Part shown: positions 16,552-24,490 of the stretch, piece after piece
Layout of the letters: each line of letters opens with the position of its first letter
Numbering within the stretch: the first letter of the stretch is position 1
From: Exiguobacterium sp. KRL4
GTDB lineage: Bacteria > Bacillota > Bacilli > Exiguobacteriales > Exiguobacteriaceae
NCBI RefSeq assembly: GCF_001870785.1
Contig: NZ_MOLV01000008.1
Span: 1-54,751 of the forward strand
Reading direction: 5' to 3'
Length of the DNA: 54,751 nt
Notes under the pieces: model-generated
The model's database searches: none
What the model saw: only the letters and a program-made list of their open reading frames with translations
What the model was told of the DNA's origin: nothing
Program-made: the position numbers and the translations under genes

Positions 16552-17619
16552 ATGAATCGAAATCCATGGTTTGACAACATCAAAGGATTTCTTGTCATTT
16601 TCGTTGTGATTGGTCATATGCTGACGGATCTACGGTTTGATTACGATGGGAAATTACTCGAAACAGTATATTTAATCATCTATTCGTTCCACATGCCATT
16701 ATTTATTATTTTAAGTGGTTACTTCTTCCGTGAAAATAAATATTTACGGGTGATCCAACTCTTTGCCGTCTATTGTGTCTGGCAAATCCTGATCGGTTCG
16801 TGGGCGACGTTTAATGAAGGATTGCCCATCCTGTCTGGAGAAAATATCGGAACCCATCTTTTACGTCCGTACTGGGCACTCTGGTATTTATTCGTCATGG
16901 TCGTCTGGTACATCGTCACACCGTACGTCGTTCATCTGCGCGGGTATGTCTGGTTTGGTCTAGCCTTTGCCCTGTTGTATGGCTTTGAGCTAGAAAACAC
17001 AGGATTTTTAGCTTTACGGAAATTAATCATGTTTTACCCTTACTTCCTCTTAGGGAACTACTTGTCGGAACATGAATTCATTCGCATCTTTGAAATGCCG
17101 AAAAACTTTAAGCGGCGAATGAACGTGCGATTGATCGGCGGACTGGCGTTTGCGAGTGTCGTCGGTTTTCTTCTATATGAGGCGTGGCGGGATACGCCTC
17201 AAGAAATCGTCGCCCTCGCCAATGCTTTCAAACATCGCTTCCCGTATGTTGTCCAGTACGACAGTGATGCCTGGATCGGTGTCTTAAAACACGGCGTGAT
17301 CTATTTTCTCTCGATTACGGCGTCACTTGGATTCATGATGCTTGTGCCGATGCGTCGTCTGCCGCTCGTGACACGCGCCGGCGAACTCAGTTTGTATGTC
17401 TATCTGCTTCACGTCTTCTTCGTCATGGCGTGGCGGCAATACGTGACAGAGGCATTTGTGCCGCAGCCGTGGCTCGCAATGTTGATTGTCACCGGTGTCG
17501 CGTTATTGATTGTCGGTCTGATCATTCATCCGCTCGTCGTTCGAATCTTACGGCCGTTGATCGAGATTGATATTCGGCCAATCGTCGAAGAACGACAAGA
17601 CCTTTCAAAAAAAGGTTAA
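16552..17619 (+). CDS. Acyltransferase family 3 membrane protein
   Basis: 355 residues, about ten membrane helices. N-terminal WFDNIKGFLVIFVVIGHM carries the conserved His of acyltransferase-3 proteins, and HMPLFIILSGYFFR is the second family signature. These proteins move acetyl groups across the membrane onto peptidoglycan or polysaccharides. Unlike OatA it has no C-terminal SGNH domain; the divergent neighbour encodes one. ATG after AAGGGG. Short intergenic space means both promoters are packed into or beyond 43 bases. Confidence 0.88.
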   Translation: MNRNPWFDNIKGFLVIFVVIGHMLTDLRFDYDGKLLETVYLIIYSFHMPLFIILSGYFFRENKYLRVIQLFAVYCVWQILIGSWATFNEGLPILSGENIGTHLLRPYWALWYLFVMVVWYIVTPYVVHLRGYVWFGLAFALLYGFELENTGFLALRKLIMFYPYFLLGNYLSEHEFIRIFEMPKNFKRRMNVRLIGGLAFASVVGFLLYEAWRDTPQEIVALANAFKHRFPYVVQYDSDAWIGVLKHGVIYFLSITASLGFMMLVPMRRLPLVTRAGELSLYVYLLHVFFVMAWRQYVTEAFVPQPWLAMLIVTGVALLIVGLIIHPLVVRILRPLIEIDIRPIVEERQDLSKKG

Positions 17620-17631
17620 ATGCTATACAAT
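17603..17631 (+). promoter_or_regulatory. Promoter of the Asp23-family gene
   Basis: TTTCAA (17603-17608), 17-bp spacer, TACAAT (17626-17631); the -35 lies inside the end of the acyltransferase gene. No sigma-B type sequence seen. Confidence 0.5.
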
Positions 17632-17670
17632 TTAAAGTAGAGCGATTAATTGATGAAGGGCGTGGATAGT

Positions 17671-18003
17671 ATGTCATATAACTTAAATAACGCGGATGGT
17701 GTCGTAAACGTGTCTCAGCAAGTCATTGAAGTCATTGCTGGAGTAGCAGTTCAGGAAACAGAAGGGATTGCCTTTACACAGGACGATTCAAAATTACAGG
17801 AAAAACAGATGGTCAAACTCGTGAAAGTCGAAGATGTCGACGGTGCGATCACAGTCAGTCTGTCGGTGCATATCAAATATGGGATGTCGATCATCAAAAC
17901 GGCCGGTAAAGTACAGGAACGGATTGCGCAAGACATGGAAAACATGTTGGCGTTCCAACCAAAAGCAATCAACGTCCGTGTCATCGGTTTATTAAAAGGA
18001 TAA
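17671..18003 (+). CDS. Asp23/Gls24 family envelope stress protein
   Basis: 110 residues spanning a single Asp23 domain: N-terminal VNVSQQVIEVIAGVAVQETEGI, then alternating strand/helix segments ending in KAINVRVIGLLKG. Members in Gram-positives sit at the membrane or cytoplasm and respond to envelope or alkaline stress; no membrane helix is present here and no AmaP anchor gene is adjacent. ATG at 17671 follows AAGGGCGTGG; an upstream in-frame ATG lacks a site. Monocistronic. Confidence 0.88.
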   Translation: MSYNLNNADGVVNVSQQVIEVIAGVAVQETEGIAFTQDDSKLQEKQMVKLVKVEDVDGAITVSLSVHIKYGMSIIKTAGKVQERIAQDMENMLAFQPKAINVRVIGLLKG

Positions 18004-18005
18004 TC

Positions 18006-18046
18006 AAAAATGGACTTTTCGTCACTGACGAGAAGTCCATTTTTTT
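18006..18046. terminator. Bidirectional terminator
   Basis: Stem AATGGACTTTTCGTC with GACGAGAAGTCCATT, ACT loop, A-run left and T-run right. Shared by the Asp23-family gene and the converging slaP-like gene. Confidence 0.92.
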
Positions 18047-18056
18047 GAAGAAACGA

Positions 18057-18815
18057 TTAAGGAAGATAACGTAACGCGAGTGAATCCGTTACTTTTGCCG
18101 TGTAGTCAAAGACGAACCGGATGGCGCGTTCGCTTTTGGCAGAGACCGTGACAGCTTCATGCTGAGTGGTTGAAACGGTTTGATCGCCGCAGGTTAATTC
18201 AAAGTCGAGTGGATCGAGCTCAATCGACTGTTCACTTGGATTACGGACTAGGACGATGGCATCGACGGTCTGTTCACGTTTGAAGAGTGAGACCGGCAAC
18301 AGCGACCAGCCATCTGTCGGCGGCGCAGGATGAGAGAAAGCAATTTGTCGAATCAAACGCTGCTCCGGAGCGGTGAACGAATCATCAATCACGAGATCAG
18401 TTAACTGCTCATTCGAGAAGACGAGTTGGAGCGGAGCATCCAATGTCGACAAATCGACGAACTGCTCTTCCTCTGAAAAATCGAGCCAAAGCGGTAATGT
18501 CGCTTTCGGAAGAAGTACCGGTACTTCCTCAATCGTGAACGTTTTCCGAGCGACGAGCTGATCACCCGACAATACAAGGACAACCAAGTCATTGAGCTGG
18601 AAATGTTGCTCGAGCGTATTCTGGAACAGAGCAATCAGCTGTAACGGTTCCGTCTGTAAGACTTGAAACAAATGGATCGCGAGCTGACCAGGTCCAAGCT
18701 TCGGTAACTGATTCAAGGCATAACGAAAGACATATTCGTCTTCCTTGACGATCGGCATATCCTCGGTGAAGTAAAGAGCAGGTTGAATCAATAACGAATC
18801 AGTCGACGGTTGCAT
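18057..18815 (-). CDS. SlaP-like accessory Sec S-layer assembly protein
   Basis: 252 residues, no signal peptide, acidic. Two beta-rich halves: one around residues 70-135 (VVLVLSGDQLVARKTF) and one around 165-250 (SLLPVSLFKREQTVDAIVLV ... RAIRFVFDYTAKV), matching the duplicated SLAP-type domain of accessory Sec S-layer assembly proteins found beside secA2 in Bacillus. The ATG lies 17 bases inside the end of secA2, so the two are translationally coupled. In B. anthracis SlaP works with SecA2 in exporting S-layer proteins; that role here is inference from family and position. Confidence 0.75.
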   Translation of the reverse strand: MQPSTDSLLIQPALYFTEDMPIVKEDEYVFRYALNQLPKLGPGQLAIHLFQVLQTEPLQLIALFQNTLEQHFQLNDLVVLVLSGDQLVARKTFTIEEVPVLLPKATLPLWLDFSEEEQFVDLSTLDAPLQLVFSNEQLTDLVIDDSFTAPEQRLIRQIAFSHPAPPTDGWSLLPVSLFKREQTVDAIVLVRNPSEQSIELDPLDFELTCGDQTVSTTQHEAVTVSAKSERAIRFVFDYTAKVTDSLALRYLP

Positions 18816-21159
18816 GAATCAGTCCTCCTGGTGTAGACGTCTCTTCCGAACGGCAAAGTCCAGAAACGACGTGTTTTTCAAAACTTAAGATGGCATACCG
18901 GAAATAATCCATGCCTTCTCGTTCAAAGATCCGGACGGGTTGTTCCTGCCCATAACTACGTAGGTGGATTCCTTCTTTCAACGAGTTCATCGCTGTCAGA
19001 TGGCTTGTCCATTGTTCATCCAGTACAAGCAACATGAAACGTCGCGCCGCTTCTTCCTGTTCGGCTAAGTGGACTGTCATCTGTTGTTCGACGGAGTCGA
19101 TCAACGGTTCGAGTTGTTGTTTGACGCCATCGATCGTATCAGCTAAGACGAGTGTGATCGGTTGATGAAGGAGTTGTTCCAGTTCCGTTTTCAGTAAATC
19201 AATCGGCCATTCTTCCGGGACCAGTTCGTCTGTCAAATGATGTTCGAGGTACAAATGAATCGTCCGAGCCGCAAATGGTCGGACGAACTGATCCAGTGTC
19301 GTCGAGTCAACGATTTGATTACGCAGGCGATAGATGGCAAGACGTTGTTCGCTGATGACTTCTTCGAGTTGGACAAGATCGTCGCGGACACTCCGGTTGA
19401 CGGATTCGCATGTCTCTTGCGCAAACGCCATCAATTGTTGGGCTTCTTTCGCGCTGATGGGTCCTGTGACTGATCCCAGCTTCTTTTTTACGCGAATCAG
19501 GCGATCGCGTGCGAAACGCCGGGGCAGATCATCTTCTAGCGAAAGATAGAAGCGGGTCCGCCCGGGATCACCTTGACGCCCGGCCCGGCCACGCAACTGA
19601 TTATCGATCCGGACGGATTCATGTCGCTCTGTCCCGATCACAAACAGACCGCCTTTTGCTTTTGCCGTATCATCGAGCAGGATATCGGTTCCACGACCGG
19701 CCATGTTCGTTGCGATCGTCACCCGTCCCTGTCGTCCGGCGGATTCGATGATCCGTATTTCTTGATCAACCGTTTTGGCGTTCAAAATTTCGTAAGGGAT
19801 CTGTCGTTCGTCGAGAACATGCGCAACCTTCAAAGACTGTTCGATCGATGTCGTTCCGATAAGGACCGGTTGTCCGGTCGCATGTGCCGTTTCTGTCGCT
19901 CTGGCGATTGCCGTATATTTTTCAGAACTGGTCAAGAACAGGACATCTGGTTCGTCGACGCGGATTTTAGGACGGTTTGGTGGAATCGAGACGACGTCCA
20001 TCCGGTAGGTCTTCAAAAATTCATCACGCGAAGTCGCAGCAGTCCCTGTCATACCGGAGACATGGTGATACAGGCGGAAATAATGCTGGATCGTAATTTG
20101 GGCCGTCGTCCGATTTTCTTCCGTCACACTGACTTGTTCCTTCGCCTCAAGTGCCTGATGGAGACCGTCAGACAAACTGCGCCCTTCCATGAGACGCCCG
20201 GTGAACAGATCGACGAGGGCAATCTTATCATCCTTGACGATATAATCGACATCACGTTGTAAGACGACATGAGCCCGGAGTGCCTGGATGACATAATGAA
20301 ACAAAACAGCATGTTCAGCGGCAAACAGCTGATCGATACCAAAAACCTGTTCAATCGTTTCGATGCCTTGATCGGTCAGGGCAACCGCTTTGACCTCTTC
20401 ATCAAACGTATAATCTGCGTCTTCGATAAAGTCTTGGATGACGTGGCGGACGAGCTGTTGCAACCCTTCATGAACCGTATCGCGTTCTGCCATGATGAGG
20501 GGCGTTTTCGCTTCGTCAATTAAGACGCTGTCGACTTCGTCAATCAAGGCGAAGCGAAGTGGACGTTGCAGGCGATCGTCTGGCCGCATGATGAGATGAT
20601 CACGGAGATAATCGAATCCGAATTCTGTCCCGACACCATATGTAATGTCAGACGCATACGCGTGTTGTTTTTCTTCAAAAGATAAGTCAGCAGAATTGAT
20701 ACCGACCGTCAAACCTAAAAAGCGGTGAATCTGACCGATTTGCTCGGCATCACGTCTGGCCAGGTATTCATTGACTGTGATGACGTGGACACCTTGTCCA
20801 TGTAAGGCCTGTGTGAAGCTTGCGAGCGAAGCGACTAACGTTTTTCCTTCACCCGTCGCCATTTCCGCGATATGTCCTGAAAGAAGCGACAGCCCACCGA
20901 TTAACTGGACATCATAATGACGTAATCCGAGCGTCCGTTTACTCGCTTCCCGGACAAGCGCGAAGGCAGTCACCGTGATGGTTTCGATTTTTTCACCGGC
21001 TTGAAGACGGTCTTTTAAGGATTGTGTCAAACGTCGTAATTCTTCATCCGTTTTTTGTTCCATTTCTGCTTCTAAGCTGTTAATTAATAAAACGGTTTTT
21101 TCGTAACGCCGCATTCTACGACTCTGTTCATCTATTAATTGTTTAACACGCTGAAACAT
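18799..21159 (-). CDS. secA2: Accessory Sec translocase ATPase SecA2 (Bacillus type)
   Basis: 786 residues, SecA architecture throughout: Walker A region EMATGEGKT (about residues 100-108), DEVDSVLIDEA, the second motor domain ending NQLRGRAGRQGDPG, and the C-terminal helical scaffold with LDEQWTSHL. It lacks the C-terminal zinc-binding linker (CxCxSGKKYKxCHG) of housekeeping SecA and is about 50 residues shorter, ending in SEETSTPGGL. With the slaP-like gene overlapping its end it is called SecA2 rather than SecA1; the usual prfB neighbour of secA1 is absent. It would power export of a subset of wall or S-layer proteins through SecYEG. Confidence 0.85.
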   Translation of the reverse strand: MFQRVKQLIDEQSRRMRRYEKTVLLINSLEAEMEQKTDEELRRLTQSLKDRLQAGEKIETITVTAFALVREASKRTLGLRHYDVQLIGGLSLLSGHIAEMATGEGKTLVASLASFTQALHGQGVHVITVNEYLARRDAEQIGQIHRFLGLTVGINSADLSFEEKQHAYASDITYGVGTEFGFDYLRDHLIMRPDDRLQRPLRFALIDEVDSVLIDEAKTPLIMAERDTVHEGLQQLVRHVIQDFIEDADYTFDEEVKAVALTDQGIETIEQVFGIDQLFAAEHAVLFHYVIQALRAHVVLQRDVDYIVKDDKIALVDLFTGRLMEGRSLSDGLHQALEAKEQVSVTEENRTTAQITIQHYFRLYHHVSGMTGTAATSRDEFLKTYRMDVVSIPPNRPKIRVDEPDVLFLTSSEKYTAIARATETAHATGQPVLIGTTSIEQSLKVAHVLDERQIPYEILNAKTVDQEIRIIESAGRQGRVTIATNMAGRGTDILLDDTAKAKGGLFVIGTERHESVRIDNQLRGRAGRQGDPGRTRFYLSLEDDLPRRFARDRLIRVKKKLGSVTGPISAKEAQQLMAFAQETCESVNRSVRDDLVQLEEVISEQRLAIYRLRNQIVDSTTLDQFVRPFAARTIHLYLEHHLTDELVPEEWPIDLLKTELEQLLHQPITLVLADTIDGVKQQLEPLIDSVEQQMTVHLAEQEEAARRFMLLVLDEQWTSHLTAMNSLKEGIHLRSYGQEQPVRIFEREGMDYFRYAILSFEKHVVSGLCRSEETSTPGGLIHATVD

Positions 21160-21199
21160 AGTTGGTCACTCCTTCAGTTCGACTATCAGACTCGTTTTT

Positions 21200-21208
21200 A
21201 TTATAACA
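21200..21208 (-). promoter_or_regulatory. Extended -10 promoter of secA2
   Basis: On the minus strand the sequence is TG-T-TATAAT, a perfect extended -10, about 40 bases before the secA2 start. No good -35 is needed for this class. Confidence 0.55.
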
Positions 21209-21266
21209 GTTAAAAATTGTAAAACGAATAGTAAAGAACGAAAAAAGTAAAACATTCCCTTGAATA

Positions 21267-21380
21267 TGAAAACGCTTTCTATTGAAAGGAGTCTGCTTTT
21301 TAAGTTGTTTTTTTGATAACGCTTGCAAAGAAGTGAGGGAACAGGTAAAATAATTCTTGAGGCAAGTGCAATCGTTTGCG
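21267..21380 (+). promoter_or_regulatory. pgmB promoter with three LacI/CcpA-type operators
   Basis: Three cre/MalR-like sites: TGAAAACGCTTTCT (21267-21280), TGATAACGCTTGCA (21314-21327) and TGCAATCGTTTGCG (21367-21380), each one or two bases from the consensus dyad with central CG. A promoter fits between them: TTGCAA (21323-21328), 17-bp spacer, TAAAAT (21346-21351). The second site overlaps the -35 and the third lies downstream of the start point, both repressing positions. Confidence 0.65.
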
Positions 21381-21435
21381 CAAATCATTCGATTTCTTGT
21401 CTTTCATGTACGATGGATGAAAGGATGGATGTCGG

Positions 21436-22098
21436 ATGGCACCAACGATTGAAGCGGTCATTTTTGACTTAGACGGCGTAATAACCGATACAGCCGAGTA
21501 TCATTATCTGGCTTGGAAACAACTAGGTGAGGAACTGGACATTCCGTTCGACCGGGATTTCAATGAAACACTAAAAGGCGTCAGTCGAACTGATTCGCTC
21601 GAGCGGATTTTAACACTTGGCGGAAAGCAAGATGCTTTCACGGAGCAAGAGAAGATAACGCTCGCAACGAAAAAGAATGATCATTACGTCACGTTGATCC
21701 AACATATCTCAGAACAGGATCTCTTACCGGGAATCATTGCGTTCCTTGATGAAATCCGTGCTGCTGGCTTGAAGATCGGAATGGCGTCGGCTTCTAAAAA
21801 TGCGTTGACCGTCGTTGAGGCACTTGGAGTCCGACACTATTTTGATGATATCGTCGATGCAGCGACCGTTGCCCAGTCAAAACCACACCCTGAAGTGTTT
21901 TTACGGGCAGCTGAAGCGCTTGACGTCGCACCTGAACGTTGTATCGGTGTAGAAGATGCAGCCGCAGGTATTACGGCGATTCAGGCAGCAGGCATGTATG
22001 CTGTTGGAGTCGGACCGGAAACGACGTTACATGAGGCAGACTATCGTGTCGATTCGACGGATTTGCTTTCCCTTGAGCAAATTCTAGCTAGTCGCTAA
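21436..22098 (+). CDS. pgmB: Beta-phosphoglucomutase
   Basis: 220-residue HAD-superfamily enzyme interconverting beta-glucose 1-phosphate and glucose 6-phosphate, used with maltose, trehalose or similar phosphorylases. Nucleophile/acid pair Asp11 and Asp13 in VIFDLDGVITDT, the substrate-specificity segment KGVSRTDSLERIL, Ser in GMASASKN, and the Mg site GVEDAAAGI all match beta-PGM rather than general phosphatases. ATG after GAAAGGATGG. The sugar phosphorylase partner is not in the window; the operators upstream point to carbon-source control. Confidence 0.9.
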   Translation: MAPTIEAVIFDLDGVITDTAEYHYLAWKQLGEELDIPFDRDFNETLKGVSRTDSLERILTLGGKQDAFTEQEKITLATKKNDHYVTLIQHISEQDLLPGIIAFLDEIRAAGLKIGMASASKNALTVVEALGVRHYFDDIVDAATVAQSKPHPEVFLRAAEALDVAPERCIGVEDAAAGITAIQAAGMYAVGVGPETTLHEADYRVDSTDLLSLEQILASR

Positions 22099-22106
22099 TG
22101 AAAATC

Positions 22107-22137
22107 AACCATTCCCTGATGGTGGATTGTTTTATCT
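22107..22137 (+). terminator. Terminator after pgmB
   Basis: ACCAT-TCCCTG-ATGGT core stem extended by AATC/GATT, then a short T-rich stretch (GTTTTAT). First of three hairpins in a row. Confidence 0.6.
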
Positions 22138-22160
22138 GATTGATCTCTTTTCATGTGAGT

Positions 22161-22194
22161 ACAAAAGGACCGCTTCCCTGAGCGGTCCTTTTGT
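22161..22194. terminator. Bidirectional terminator, second hairpin
   Basis: Perfect 14-bp stem, arm 22161-22174 with 22181-22194 (ACAAAAGGACCGCT), loop TCCCTG identical to the first hairpin loop; T-run on one side, A-run on the other. Confidence 0.9.
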
Positions 22195-22200
22195 CATGCC

Positions 22201-22238
22201 AAAAAGCCCTGATTCCGGGCGAGGAATCAGGGCTTTTT
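22201..22238. terminator. Bidirectional terminator, third hairpin
   Basis: Perfect 16-bp stem, arm 22201-22216 with 22223-22238, flanking A-run and T-run; best placed to end the minus-strand amidase gene. Confidence 0.93.
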
Positions 22239-22254
22239 GACTTACTTCATTTGA

Positions 22255-23739
22255 TCAAAGTGTAGCGAGAATCCCATCTGCAATCGCTTGGGCATAACGT
22301 GTTTGATAAGCCGGACTTGCGAGTTTCGCACGATCTGCACTGTTTGACAAGAATCCAAGTTCTGCTAAGACTGCCGGGGCTTGAGTGCCGCGAATGACGG
22401 CATAATTGGCGAAGTGTACATTCCGGTTCTTCATGCCGGCATAACTCGTCAGTCGTTGCTGGATGGCTTGTGCGAGTTGAATCGAAGTCGATCCTTTGTA
22501 ATAAAAGCTTTCCGCACCTGACGCACTTACTGCAGAAGAAGCATTGATGTGGATACTGACGAAACGGGATGTCGAAAGTGCATTTGACATCGCACTCCGG
22601 TCTCCTAATGTAGGATAATAATCATTCGTATACCGTGTTAACGTCAAATCGACTTTTCCTTCAAGGAGACCTGCGACTTGGCGCGCAACGGCTAAGACGA
22701 TGTCACGTTCTGCTAGTCCGAATCGGACGGCACCAGGATCATACCCGCCGTGACCCGGATCGAGGACGATCAGCGGACGGTTGGAGGTGTTTGGTTGGAA
22801 GAGGGTCAAATACGTCGCTTCTACATAACCACGACGACCATCTGCCGTTTGGACGGCGACGAAACCACGCGTTTTATGGAGACTATTCGTCACGACGAGC
22901 GGTGTTCCCCGTCCGAGTCGTGCAGTTTGTCCACTCAAGACGGAAGCGGCAGAACGCAGGGCGACTGTGCTTCCGGAATCAATCAGGACATACATCTTCG
23001 CACCAGTGTAGTCGGCTTTGCCGGCAGGTGTCGCAGTCGGGGAAGCCGTTCCTTTTTTCAAATAGGTTCCCATGACATAACCTGTTTTCCCGCCATACGT
23101 GACTTTATGCCAGTTTGAGCTAATGGACAACGATTGGACGACCTGATTGCTTGGGATCGTCATCAGTAACGTGCCGGAAGTCGTCGGCGCACTACGTAAG
23201 TTCAGCCGTTCCGTCGTCGTATAAGCAGTGGTAGGAGCAGCGGTCACTTTTTTTAAGTAGGAGCCAGAGACGAAACCTGTTTTGTTTTTATACGTGACGC
23301 GATACCAGTTGCCATCACGGAAACTAGAATCGATCGACGTCTTAACCGGAATCATCAACAGCCGTGTTGATGTCGTCGAGGCAGCTTGACGTAACGATAA
23401 CGCATCAGTCGTCTGATATGTCGTTTTCGTAAATGTCGTGCCCGAAACGACTTTAGTTAAGTATTGACCGAGAACATAACCCGTCTTTCCACTGTACGTG
23501 ACGCGATACCAATCACCAGCACGGTAGTTGGACGTGATGGCTGTGTTTTTCGGAATCGATGTCAATTTTTTTGAGGAAACGGAGTCTGCTGAACGTAGAT
23601 TTAACAAATCGGTTGTTTTATACGTCGTTTTCGTAAACGTTACTCCAGTTGCAGCCGATACTAATGAGGACGGAAACACGACGGTGATCAGAAGCAAAAG
23701 TACTAACGCTGAGGTCAGGATTTTAGTTAATTTGTCCAT
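22255..23739 (-). CDS. N-acetylmuramoyl-L-alanine amidase with four SH3 domains, secreted
   Basis: 494 residues. Signal peptide at 1-30 (LLLLITVVFPSSLVSA then A). Four bacterial SH3 repeats at about 32-95, 98-160, 170-228 and 245-312, the first three strongly alike with LNLRSA...W(Y/H)(R/K)VTY...TGYV, the fourth diverged. An Amidase_3 catalytic domain occupies about 320-494: zinc ligands His in LDPGHGGYDPGA, Glu in LAERDIV and His in VSIHINA, with catalytic Glu in LAELGFLSN. It cuts the glycan-peptide bond of peptidoglycan. Close to secA2, whose known substrates elsewhere include SH3-bearing autolysins. ATG behind AAAGGAGAC. Confidence 0.93.
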   Translation of the reverse strand: MDKLTKILTSALVLLLLITVVFPSSLVSAATGVTFTKTTYKTTDLLNLRSADSVSSKKLTSIPKNTAITSNYRAGDWYRVTYSGKTGYVLGQYLTKVVSGTTFTKTTYQTTDALSLRQAASTTSTRLLMIPVKTSIDSSFRDGNWYRVTYKNKTGFVSGSYLKKVTAAPTTAYTTTERLNLRSAPTTSGTLLMTIPSNQVVQSLSISSNWHKVTYGGKTGYVMGTYLKKGTASPTATPAGKADYTGAKMYVLIDSGSTVALRSAASVLSGQTARLGRGTPLVVTNSLHKTRGFVAVQTADGRRGYVEATYLTLFQPNTSNRPLIVLDPGHGGYDPGAVRFGLAERDIVLAVARQVAGLLEGKVDLTLTRYTNDYYPTLGDRSAMSNALSTSRFVSIHINASSAVSASGAESFYYKGSTSIQLAQAIQQRLTSYAGMKNRNVHFANYAVIRGTQAPAVLAELGFLSNSADRAKLASPAYQTRYAQAIADGILATL

Positions 23740-24031
23740 TAAATTTCCAGTCTCCTTTTAAGTAAAATGAATACGTATAAAACCTTATATAGTCAATTAA
23801 GTGCTTTTGAAATAGTTTAATTTATAATTTATATGTTCCGTTCTAGCTCCTTTCTGTTAATATGAAGTGTAGTTAACTGCTACCCAATGAGATAAAAATA
23901 TTACAGAATAATTAAATATATAATAAAATTATATATTAAAGAGGCAAAATGTAGTGAACTATATTTCAAAAAACATACAATTGAAACATAATTGAAATAT
24001 TTATGTTTAATTTAGGAAAGTAGGTCAACAA
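23740..24031. other. AT-rich divergent intergenic region
   Basis: 292 bases, much richer in A+T than the rest of the window, with long runs of A/T (for example around 23811-23830 and 23910-23945). It must hold the promoters of the amidase gene (minus) and the Rok-like gene (plus), but the base composition gives many possible -10 sequences and I cannot choose one. No coding frame seen. Confidence 0.7.
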
Positions 24032-24433
24032 ATGGGAACGAGTGAACACATCTACCGAGAGCTGATGGAAATCGAAGAGGAATATCGTCGTTTGCAACGA
24101 CGCGCAGAATACTTAATCGCGGAACTGAGCCGCGGAACCGGCGACTCAGCAAAAGAAATCGCTGTGACACAAGAACGTCCATTAAAACAACGTCGTGTCA
24201 ATCAACGTTACCCGCTGGAAGTGTATGTCCACCAGATCAGTGACTTGATGCGCGAACGCGAGTCGATGTCAGCACGTGACATTCAGATGGAACTCGAATT
24301 ACGTTACCGTCACCAGATCAGCAACATCTATCAGTTGATGGCGAAGGTCGAACAAGCAAACCCTGCGATTAAAAAAGTAGGCCGTGGTATCTATACATAT
24401 GATCCGTCTGCAGAAGTTCCAATCTTTATGTGA
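24032..24433 (+). CDS. Rok-like winged-helix DNA-binding protein
   Basis: 133 residues. N-terminal coiled coil (about 3-35, EEEYRRLQRRAEYLIAEL), a basic linker (RPLKQRRVNQR) and a C-terminal domain from about 65 with SARDIQMELELRY...ISNIYQLMAKVEQANPAIKKVGRGIYTYD. The same order, coiled coil plus linker plus a domain ending in KK-x-x-RG-x-Y, is seen in Rok of B. subtilis, a silencer of AT-rich foreign and competence genes. The similarity is remembered, not computed. It is shorter than Rok (191) because the linker is short. It faces a strikingly AT-rich upstream region and competence genes are in the window. ATG after AGGAAAG. Confidence 0.55.
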   Translation: MGTSEHIYRELMEIEEEYRRLQRRAEYLIAELSRGTGDSAKEIAVTQERPLKQRRVNQRYPLEVYVHQISDLMRERESMSARDIQMELELRYRHQISNIYQLMAKVEQANPAIKKVGRGIYTYDPSAEVPIFM

Positions 24434-24467
24434 GCCGCTCGTCGGCTCTTTTTTTTTATGATATAAT
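24432..24467 (+). promoter_or_regulatory. Terminator plus extended -10 promoter of tagO
   Basis: GAGCCG (24432-24437)/CGGCTC (24443-24448) stem and nine T form a terminator overlapping the stop of the Rok-like gene. Immediately after comes TG-A-TATAAT (24459-24467), a perfect extended -10 for tagO. Confidence 0.8.
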
Positions 24468-24490
24468 TCGCGCAGGAGCGTGATGTTATT

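Noticed and set aside
19573-20262. 229-codon plus-strand frame opposite secA2
   Set aside because: Antisense shadow of a strongly conserved gene; rich in Arg, Cys and His as expected from reverse reading, no ribosome site.
18799-21159. Housekeeping SecA instead of SecA2
   Set aside because: No C-terminal zinc-binding tail, shorter, coupled to a SlaP-like gene and not near prfB. Still to be confirmed by finding the other secA.
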